From Diphasiastrum complanatum (Eukaryota; Streptophyta; Lycopodiopsida; Lycopodiales; Lycopodiaceae), in assembly GCA_029204225.1 (NCBI GenBank), contig MU833373.1, positions 1 through 57,215 of the forward strand: 57,215 bases of DNA, written 5' to 3'. The notes beneath the pieces are model-generated. The model was not told the DNA's origin. It ran no database searches and saw nothing but the letters and a program-made list of their open reading frames with translations. Numbering within the stretch: position 1 is the stretch's first letter; each line of letters opens with the position of its first letter. Below, piece by piece: positions 49,403 through 57,215 of the stretch. Made by a program: the position numbers and the translations under genes.

Positions 49403-50580
49403 TCAACAATGACCATATACCAATTGGATTGGGGTTTGATTAGTGCTCCCCTTATATGCTGTCCTGAATGCCCACAGAGTAGCATGCAACTTGTGTTCCC
49501 AATCCGATCTGCTAGCTTCAACTGTTTTCGTGAGTATGCTACATAGGATCTTATTGGATGACTCTGCTTGCCCATTACCGCGAGGATAATAAGGCATACT
49601 GGTTCTATGGATCACAAAGAATTCCTCCAACAGGACCTTGATGGTCTCATTGATGAAATCACTCCCGCGATCGCTGACTATCTCCATCGGGCACCCAAAG
49701 TGCACAAGGATATTTTCATAGAGAAACTTGGCAGTGGTCCTAGCATCAATTACTCTTACTGCCTTGGCTTCGACCCACTTGGTGAGGTAGTCGGTGGCCA
49801 CGATTATATATCTAGCCTGGATACTTCTTGCTACAGGGTGAATTGGACAATGTAATCCAATCCCAACTTTTCAAATGGTGCTTGGGGGTGCAAAAGGTCA
49901 TAATTCGTCGGTCTCCTTGCCCTTTGGCACACATCACATTTCCTCAGGTATTTCTCCGTATCCTTATGAATCGTTGGCCACCAGCATCCTGATTGTAAGA
50001 TCTTGCGAACTATAATGTTGGATGCAAAATGGCCTCCACTCATGCCTTCATGTGAAAGCGAAATGATTTGGGTGGCCTCATAAGGAAGAATACATCGCCG
50101 AAGAATCCCATATGGTCCTCTTCGATACAATTGGCCGACAATCAGCTGATCCTTTCTAGCTTTCAAGATCAATTTTCGCTGATCCGCCTTTGGTAGTGAT
50201 TTGTCTGGTTGGCCCCTCATTAGGTATTCAACTATGTCAGCAGCCCATTTCGGTACTGTGTCTACATAAAATAAGGCAGCATCAGGTAGCTCATCGTTGG
50301 TTGGGTTGCAACCTCCTTCCCCTTGATACATGATACATGGTCTGCCATGTAGTGTTGTTTTCCCTTCCAAACTACTATCCGAAAAATCAAACTCTAACAA
50401 TAGAAGTAGCCATCGAGTGATTCTCCTTGTGTTGCAGGTTTTGCTAACGAGATAGAGCAAGGGTTGATGGTCCGTATAAAAAACAAAGTGTGTGGCCATC
50501 AAGTAATGCTGAAACTTCTTAACCACATATATCATTGCCAGTACTTCCCGCTCTGTGGTTAAATAATTCATTTCTATATC
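49403..50580 (-). pseudogene. Gypsy G: RNase H end and integrase, truncated
   Basis: Frame 50571-49831 is open for 246 codons: TTEREVLAMIYVVKKFQHYL, FVFYTDHQPLLYLVSKT (RNase H), then the linker and zinc module HEGMSGGHFASN with KCDVCQRARRP (HHCC intact). After a stop near 49830, 49801-49409 gives the core: ATDYLTKWVEAKAV, VSDRGSDFINE, PRGNGQAESSNK, with DDE complete. Homology to gypsy A ends at LVYGH, right before the QDAVMP segment. The C-terminus and LTR are absent. Confidence 0.94.
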
Positions 50581-51600
50581 ACTGAGCTGTCGGCTTGCAA
50601 ATCGGATCGAGAAATCCTTTTTGGGTTCTCTTGGCTGGGTTAAGACTGCTCCAACTGCATATTCAATGCGTTCGTATGCACATGAAACTCAATGGACCAA
50701 TTGGGTGGCCGTAAGATTGGTGCTGAAACCAATGTATCTTTAAGTTTTTGGGAAGCCTTTAGGGCTTTCTCGTTCCAATGTGGATCCGTTGTGAGTTTGT
50801 GAATTGGTCATGCTAACTCCGCAAAATCTAGAATGAAAATCCGGTAATAGTTAGCATGACCCATAAAAATGTTGACCTCGTGGATTGTTCCTAGAGGTGG
50901 TAGATCAACAATGATCCTGATTTTTTATAGGTCTATGGTGATCCCATGTCTAGACACTATATGGCCGATAATCAAGCCATGAGTAATCCAAAATTGACAT
51001 TTTTTTGGATTCACGGAAATTTGAAATTTGTGGCATTTTTGTAGTACCTTCTCCAGATTGGATAAGTGTTCAGAGTCTGGTCCATGTACGCACAGATCGT
51101 CCAAGAAAATTTTCAGAAATTTCTGCAAATACTCCTTGAATGCCGCCTGCATGACTCGCTAGAAGGTGTTTGAGGCATTACAAAGTCCGAATGGCATCAC
51201 CTTATAGGCATAGGTTCTCCACTCTATGGCAAATGTTGTCTTATGCTGGTCTTGGGGTGCTATCTTCACTTGGTTGTAACCACTGAAGCCATCTAAAAAA
51301 CTGTAGACTTCAGCTCCAGTTACTCTATCAAGGACACTTTCCGTAAAGGGCAAAGGAAAATGATCATTTTTGGTGACTTCGTCTAGCGCCTTCAGATTCA
51401 CATAGATTTGTATTTTGCCATTCTTCTTGGGTACTATAACTATTGGTGATACCCATTCAGTGTGCTCAATTTCGTAAATGAAATCTACATCTAACAGCTT
51501 CTGCAATTCCTGCTTGATTAGCTCCGTGTAGTTCGGATTGCAGCAGTAGTAACGACTCATCTTGGGGACTATTCCATCCACCAAGGGTATGGTGTGTTCG
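50581..51600 (-). pseudogene. Gypsy G: reverse transcriptase and RNase H start
   Basis: Minus strand 51584-51159: YTELIKQELQKLLDVDFIYE, SPIVIVPKKNGKIQIYVN, SFLDGFSGYNQVKIAPQD, MPFGLCNASNTF; then 51152-50925: MQAAFKEYLQKFLKIFLDD (FLDD catalytic), GPDSEHLSNLEKVL. Stops at about 51157 and 50923 and frame changes up to 50580. It is the same family as gypsy A and clearly less damaged, with about 90 percent similar residues in conserved blocks. Confidence 0.94.
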
Positions 51601-52055
51601 ACTACTGTTAGTGGATGCCCTTCAAATCGTTGTAATTCTAGGCAAAACAGTCCCTATACTCTACCAACAGTGATCGTAGCCTTTTGAATTGGGTGGCCCG
51701 TTAACTGCTCTCCCACATGCACTATCTTTTCTTCTTCACCTGGCTCGACAAGGTTCATGGGTTGCGTTCGCGTAGGTCTCTCAAAGACTTGTTCTACTGG
51801 CGCCTGACTTTGATCATGCTAGGCTTGCGGCAACATAATTACCATGTCCTCCAAGGTATAATTCTTGAAAGTCTCAAGCATCTCGTGAACTCGTGCTCGT
51901 CGAGATTCCTCCTTCAGCATATTGATCTTAGCCCGACTGGTCATCTTTTGATTCTCCGTCATCTGAGTAGAGGATGATGCCGTATCAAGGTTCATCCTAA
52001 TTGACTTCAAGAAATCCAACACCTTCTTTTGAGGGCTATATTCTTTACCTACCAC
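51601..52055 (-). pseudogene. Gypsy G: pre-RT linker
   Basis: Contains PVEQVFERPTRTQPMN-type sequence matching gypsy A and, further upstream, a Lys/Glu-rich frame (GKEYSPQKKVLDFLKSI, SRAKINMLKEESRRARVHEM). No retropepsin motif. Ends at about 52055, where the plus-strand ORF sequence starts. Confidence 0.7.
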
Positions 52056-52543
52056 CAGTCGAGTTTCTCATTTATGACCAACTCATGGAATTAAGACCAT
52101 TTACTAGCTCGCATCTTCGGTTTAAGTGGCCAATCATCCCAAGCACTTTCGAAAACTATAAAGATGCTTGTGATAGATTAAGCAGATTCTCCGTCACCGC
52201 CCCACCCCACAAAGAAGAGATTGTTAGATTAGTTGGTCATTATGCCTATTATCTACAAAAATGGCTGCTTCAGCCATGGGGACCTAAAACGAGACCAACT
52301 AAGATCCATCTCACCAAATGGTGGTACAACCCAAATGAAGCAATGGAAACAGGGGGTGATCTAGCCTTATATTTGCGAATCCGTGACCGAACTTTCAAAG
52401 AACGGAAAACATTAAACGAGATGTTTTATTTTCAATTTTTGGAAGGAGCCGACCCAACATTGGTAGATATGGCTGAAAATGACCCCCTTCACATAGGGGA
52501 ACTGAAACACCGAAGGAGACAAATGTGTAAAAATGCGTTATGA
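52001..52543 (+). CDS. Orphan ORF ending at a poly(A) run
   Basis: An uninterrupted frame of 180 codons; roughly the first 18 are antisense to gypsy G, so the unique part starts near 52056. It encodes a charged, aromatic-rich protein (FKWPIIPSTFENYKDACDRL, GHYAYYLQKWLLQPWGPKTR, HLTKWWYNPNEAM, NEMFYFQFLEGADPTLVDMA). I do not recognise a family; no signal peptide or membrane segment is seen. Every neighbouring TE frame is riddled with stops, so the intact frame stands out. The stop is followed after one base by 21 A. It may be a retroposed gene fragment or the tail of an unrecognised gag; expression is unknown. Confidence 0.45.
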   Translation: MTSRNPTPSFEGYILYLPPVEFLIYDQLMELRPFTSSHLRFKWPIIPSTFENYKDACDRLSRFSVTAPPHKEEIVRLVGHYAYYLQKWLLQPWGPKTRPTKIHLTKWWYNPNEAMETGGDLALYLRIRDRTFKERKTLNEMFYFQFLEGADPTLVDMAENDPLHIGELKHRRRQMCKNAL

Positions 52544-52544
52544 G

Positions 52545-52565
52545 AAAAAAAAAAAAAAAAAAAAA
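52545..52565 (+). repeat. A-run directly after orphan ORF
   Basis: Twenty-one consecutive A beginning one base after the TGA of the orphan ORF, followed by GGAAAAAGAAGG. Compatible with a retroposition tail, or with slippage. Confidence 0.8.
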
Positions 52566-53149
52566 GGAAAAAGAAGGATCTGAATCAGATATCTAGTCAG
52601 TTTGTGAGGAAAGGGAATTTTTTTTTTTGCACACTTTAGATTGCCAACATCTCATTGTCATTTGAGTGACCTTATAGTATACGGTGTAGATCTCCTAGCT
52701 ATCAGATCAACCCTATGAATTACCAGATCTAGAACACATGTACTCACTTCACTCACAAGATACTAGACACATTGATGATGATTAGCATCCATGTAATTCC
52801 ACCAACAACGTTGAAATCTGCATTTGCATCTCCCTCTATGCATGGGTCTGAGAAATGGGCATTTCCTTAACTCTGATGAGATTTGGTGGCATCTACCATT
52901 TAGGACATGGGTGGGTTTCAATGCAGGTATGAAGACACCAAGATGTTGCCATTCAAGTCAGTACAGCTGCAGATGGAACCTAAGGGCTCAATCAATAGCC
53001 TTTGGGAGAGATAGTTGTTGAAGATCCCACACCAAATCAATGTGGTTAGCATCACCAACAAGGGTGTTGAGCCCACTATACGTGATTGATTACCAGGAGC
53101 ATTATGAGTTTGTCCGTGTGGGGACCACATTCCCCAGTGAAGTCACCAA
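52566..53149 (+). other. Possible degraded coding segment before LTR-like H
   Basis: In one plus frame, 52920-53145 reads LPFKSVQLQMEPKGSI, then a few stops, NVVSITNKGVEPTIRD and VRVGTTFPSEVTNVS. It could be the end of an element's coding region running up to the LTR-like segment. TGGGGACCACATTCCCCA (53118-53135) is a small perfect inverted repeat. No family recognised. Confidence 0.3.
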
Positions 53150-53995
53150 TGTTAGCCGATATTTTCGCACGAAAAATCGGGCTATTTTTAGAGCAATTTT
53201 CACAATTTTGTAAAAATCGGCATGTAAAACCCGGATATTAATAATAAATCGGCACAAAGTTCCCTATAATAAGGGGACCAACCCATCCAAAATGTGGATA
53301 AAGAGAATTTTGAGGCCTTAGAATTGGCCCATAAAATATTTTACGGCGTTAGAATTGGCCCGCTTATGCAAATTGTAATAGCTGGCGACGCCATGCAAAT
53401 TTTCAAATGTACTATGACTTTTTACTAATATAAAACCGAAGTATTGTGTTTCAGGTTACTACTCAGTAGGAAGAGGGGGCTCAGTCACCACAATTGTGGG
53501 AATGGCGAGTCAAAAAATCCAAAAGCAAGCAAAAAGGGTCCACAAAAGGTGATAACAAACAAGGGCCAATATCAAGAAAAGGGAAAGATGGCTTCAGACC
53601 ACATGATCAAGTGGCTAAGGGCTAATGAAAATAGCCATGAGACATTCTAATAGCCACATGGGAAAAACACAACTTAAATCTAGTGGTGCTAAGAAAGCAC
53701 AAGGGCACTCAGATGATTCATGTGAGATCTAATTTGGGCCCTTTTAGCTTTGTTATTTGCAACTTGACTTGGGTCTCTTATGTCATTTTAGAGTTTTAAG
53801 CCCCTAGTCTCTTATTCCTAGGAATTACAACTTGTTACTTGTGCTCATTGGTGGCTGGGCTTATACACGCAGGACGCTAGTGCCTCGCACTTATTATTCT
53901 ACTGTATTGTGGCGGGGCCCACTAGGTAAGGCTTGGCCAACATTATTTTAAGTGGTGGGACCCACTTATTTATTTGTATACATGAAATACCCACA
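53150..53995 (+). mobile_element. LTR-like segment H
   Basis: Begins TGTTAGCCGATATTTTC, repeats the AATTGGCCC word, has a TATA-like box (ATATAAAA, 53428-53435) and ends where copia E RNase H is cut, near 53995. A CTTATACACGCAGGACG word (about 53860) is the inverse of one in the LTR-like insert at 24.28 kb, hinting that the two are related. No partner LTR or PBS seen. Confidence 0.4.
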
Positions 53996-55930
53996 ACAAG
54001 ATATTAGATGTCATTTCCTCTGTAGGTATGAAGATTGTCTTCAGTATCTTCTTGTCGACTAAGTTCCGAATAACATGATACTTGATAGCTATATGCTTCG
54101 TTTTCGAATGAAACACATGACCTTTCGTAAGATAAATTGCTGAAGTGTTATCCATTAGTAAGACATAAGGTTCAAAAATAGTTTCAAATCCATCCAACAT
54201 TTGTTTGATCCATATTAGCTCGTTTGCCATCTTAGCTGCTATTATATATTTGGCCTCACACGAAGATTGAGCTACTATTGTTTGCTTCTTGCTTATCCAA
54301 AGTATGGCTGTGCCAGATGCTAGAGCACCTCCTGAATTACTTTTGCTATCATCCTTCATGGATGCCTAGCTTGCGTCACTTTAAGATTCGATCCGAAATC
54401 TAGCTTCCTTCAAATAACACAGTCCATAGTCTTTCGATTCTTGGACATATTGTACTACTCTTTTTGCTAACTTCCAATGCAATGATCCTAGGTTCTGATT
54501 AAATTGGCTAAGCCTATATACTGCAAATGCTATATCAGGTCTGGAGTTGTCTGCAAGATACAACAATGATCCAATCAGCCATTCCTTTCTCTTCTTCGAG
54601 AGTCTGCGGACAATCTGCCTTACTCAGTATTGTTCCAGGTATCATGGGAGTATGCACACCTTTGCATTTGAGCATGTTGAAGTCTTCAATAATTTTTCGA
54701 GTATACTTTTGTTGGTGAAGATACGACTTGCCACCTTCGAAGTCTCTTTCGATCTGTAAGCCTAGATAGATTTTTGCTTCTCCTAGGTCAGTGATCTCAA
54801 ATATTCCAAAATTGTCTCTTTTGACATTTGAAATCAATTTATCTTTTCTTGAGAAGATAAGAGTGTCGTCAACATAAATAACTAGATTGATAATTTCATC
54901 TTTGACATGTTTGATATAGACATTCGACTCAGCAAATAAAGGTTCAAAGCCTCAAGAACGTAGTGCTTCGTCCTTCTTTTTATACGATTGTCTGGCTGCT
55001 TATTTTAGACCTTAGATGTTTTTATTCATGTGACATCCGAATTCTGGACATTCTTGGCTTATAAAACAAAGTGGTTGGTCCATGAATAAATCTTCTTCTA
55101 ATTCTACGTGCAAGAAAGCAGTTTTCTCATCCACAATATGGATTTTGAGATCATGAGCCACTGCATAGGGGAATAACAAACGAATTGATGTGTGTTTGAC
55201 TACTGGTGAGAAAGTATCAGTGTAGCCGGTCCCATATTTCTATGAAAAACCTTTCGCAACCAATCTTGCTTTGTATCTGATGTTATCTCCATCAGGACCT
55301 GTTTTGATCTTGTAGATCCATTTGTATTTAACTAGTTTTCTTCCATCAGGTATAGGTGCAAGTGTCCATACATTGTTCTTATACATCGATGACATTTCGT
55401 CCGCCATTGCTTAAATTAATGATCTTTATTTGGTCCATCAATAGCTTTCTCGAATGTTTGAGGTTCGTCTGCGAAGCCACAAATTTGATGGCTATATTTG
55501 TTGAAACATCCTGACCAAAGCTTACTGGTCGGTCTCCTTGAATTTAAACTGGTGATTCGAGTCTTTTAGGTACTCGATCTTGAACTCCCTCTGAATCATT
55601 ACTATGTCCAGATAGTAATTCTTGTTTATCATCTGTTTGCTTTACTTCTATCATTGGTAACTCATAATAAGTCTTGAGACTTTCATAGCCGACTAAGTCA
55701 TTGTCTGCTATGTACTTTGATTCATCAAATTTGACATCTCGAACAACTTTTATTCTGTCAGTTTTGGGTATGTAGACTCGATAATATGACGAATGTAACT
55801 CGAATCCTACTAGAAAACCTTGTTCTGTCTTTTCATCAAGTTTCTTTCTCAATTTGTCTGGTATGTGCATATAAATTGTGTTAAAATTGGAAAAATAAAT
55901 CATGTTGATTTCTTGGCTTGCTACTAATGT
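53996..55930 (-). pseudogene. Copia E: INT end, RT and RNase H
   Basis: Sister of copia B. From 55942: GTTLVASQEINMIYFSNFN, KKLDEKTEQGFLVGFELHSS, YRVYIPKTDRIKVVRDVKF (post-integrase region lost from B). RT follows in several frames 55430-54566 (CKWIYKIKTGPDGD-like, IYGLK-like damaged, YVDDTLIF near 54870, DLGEAKIYLGLQIERDFE, RPDIAFAVYRLSQFNQN). RNase H 54359-53970: LWISKKQTIVAQSSCEAKYI, DNTSAIYLTKGHVFHSKTKH. Truncated at both ends by LTR-like H and the copia F LTR. Many stops. Confidence 0.92.
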
Positions 55931-56621
55931 TGTACCATGCAAGTATGTAGCTCATAAATGCAAAATGCCAAGTTTGGCCTACATAGAACTCGAGCTACAT
56001 GGCTATGTAATGTCTAGTTTGAAGAATACAACTTGTAGATTCACATGCATTAATTGTAAGTGATCCATAGTGACATGCAAGGCATGCACAAAGTATAATG
56101 GACACATGTATGATGAATTGTACTTTGTTAGTTAGAACTAGTACACTTGTAAAAAGTTGGTAGAATTTCATGCATGGCAAGTGACAAATGTCACATAGAC
56201 TCTAGATGTCACTTTACTTGTCATCTTGGAATGGATAGATGCGATTCTACCTTGAGCTACCTCAAACTCCATAAATATGTGTAGCTCTCTTCACAATCAA
56301 TGATGAAGAACCAAAGTTTTGTAGCTACCTCATGCCATTTTGGATCTAAACTATTTTGCTTGTTATCTCTCTAGCTTTCTCTCTCTAACTCGTGTTGAAG
56401 CTAATGGTAAGACACTAAAATCTTGTACTTTTGTTCATTCTTTGATTTATTGCTATCATAATTTGATGCTTAGCATGCTAGATTGTGGTTAAGCCATTTC
56501 TTTTGAACTAGATATTGCTAAACAATCTACAATCACGTTACTGTGCTAATCACAAAGCTTAATCAAGATCAATCATACTTGTGGACATTCCCAACACGTG
56601 TGAATTCTAGAAATTCTATCG
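55931..56621 (+). mobile_element. 5' LTR of copia F
   Basis: Inverted homologue of the copia D 5' LTR. Starts TGTACCATGCAAGTATG, ends about TTCTATCG next to the PBS, 691 bp. CACGTG at 56595 and a CATAAATATG TATA-like word near 56271. It interrupts copia E. Confidence 0.88.
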
Positions 56622-56634
56622 TGGTATCAGAGCC
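56622..56634 (+). other. Primer-binding site of copia F
   Basis: TGGTATCAGAGCC, identical to the PBS of copia D and complementary to initiator tRNA-Met. Confidence 0.93.
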
Positions 56635-57215
56635 AAATTAAGCTTTGCATGCTAACATCTCTGATTGTACAAGAAACTGAGAGCTAAATCAAGCAAAAAA
56701 GTAGTTTTCCACTTTTTCTCACCTTCCTCTGAAGTGTATTTTGATCAAATCAGATTGGAACTGAATTTTCAGACCTGAAAAGAGGTAGTACGGAATTCTG
56801 GAATTCCGCACGTGTGAAAATCGGAAGATTTTTCAGTCCTTTTGTTCTCCTTGCATATGGATCCAAAGATAGCAGTGTTATAGCTTAATGGAAAGCTTAT
56901 GATCTGTACTTTTTATAAAAATTGAAAACCAAATTAATTTGATGTGTCTAGCAAGAGTTGATAAGCTCTTAAAGAGGATAGGGATAGATCCAAAATCTGA
57001 GTGACAGCATTTTGATTTGATTCAATCTTGCTTTGTTCCGAATCCATTGTTTTGAGCATCCTATACAAGAAACTGAAGTTCAAGACTGAGTTTGAAGTAA
57101 TGAACACCTTCTGAGCCTTCCAAGAGTCAATTGTGTTTTCTTTTGAAGCATTTCACATGTGCCAAAAGTAGGATTCAAACTAGCCAAAGTGTCTCAATCC
57201 ACTTTTTGTGTCTGA
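56635..57215 (+). mobile_element. Copia F leader, cut by window end
   Basis: Noncoding and colinear with the copia D leader (48608 down to about 48030). By analogy the gag ATG would lie about 180 bp beyond the window. Contains GCACGTGTG at 56808-56816. Confidence 0.85.

Overview
This is nuclear DNA of a vascular land plant. The single conserved host gene is a spliced, plant-type ATP-dependent PEP carboxykinase with 12 coding exons. Nearly everything else is decayed Ty1-copia and Ty3-gypsy LTR retrotransposon sequence, with several very long (GA)n/(CT)n arrays. Such a TE load around a small gene island suggests a large genome (fern, lycophyte, gymnosperm or large-genome angiosperm); I cannot place the species from sequence alone.

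Layout. 1-4.75 kb: minus-strand, heavily broken gag-like TE (repeat R1) and a G-rich tandem repeat of 108-bp period. 4.83-7.46 kb: plus-strand copia (A1) RT/RNase H with PPT and 3' LTR. 8.0-8.5 kb: copia integrase scrap ending at a (TC)n array. 8.5-11.2 kb: AT-rich, no gene seen. 11.18-15.67 kb: PCK gene on the minus strand, reading frame intact, its upstream flank to about 16.55 kb. 16.6-18.65 kb: small tandem duplications, a perfect hairpin and a 233-nt (GA)n array. 18.65-29.5 kb: plus-strand gypsy (A), preceded by the integrase tail of a second copy (C), giving the order INT-LTR-gag-RT-RNaseH-INT-LTR. 29.5-37.2 kb: minus-strand mosaic of copia B, gypsy B and copia C fragments fused end to end. 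37.2-39.4 kb: second plus-strand member of the A1 copia family (A2), with a (CT)n array inside its LTR. 39.6-41.0 kb: inverted copy of R1 carrying a (GA)n array. 41-43.6 kb: no gene, then a tandem 122-bp hairpin repeat and a compound (CT)n array. 43.6-49.36 kb: near full-length minus-strand copia D (LTR, PBS, gag, PR, INT, RT, RH). 49.4-52.06 kb: minus-strand gypsy G, same family as A. 52.0-52.57 kb: an open frame of unknown function ending directly in a 21-nt A-run. 53.15-53.995 kb: LTR-like segment. 53.996-55.93 kb: minus-strand copia E (sister of B). 55.93-57.215 kb: 5' LTR, PBS and leader of plus-strand copia F (sister of D), running off the window.

Only PCK looks like a working cellular gene; it would convert oxaloacetate to PEP in gluconeogenesis. 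The retroelement ORFs carry stops, frameshifts or deletions, so they form a fossil record, not a functioning module. The most interesting signals are structural: long GA arrays at TE breakpoints and in LTR leaders, two GA arrays sharing an identical non-repeat core, two gypsy halves in opposite orientation broken at the same integrase codon, the poly(A)-abutting orphan ORF, and a tandem hairpin repeat with Pol III-like boxes.
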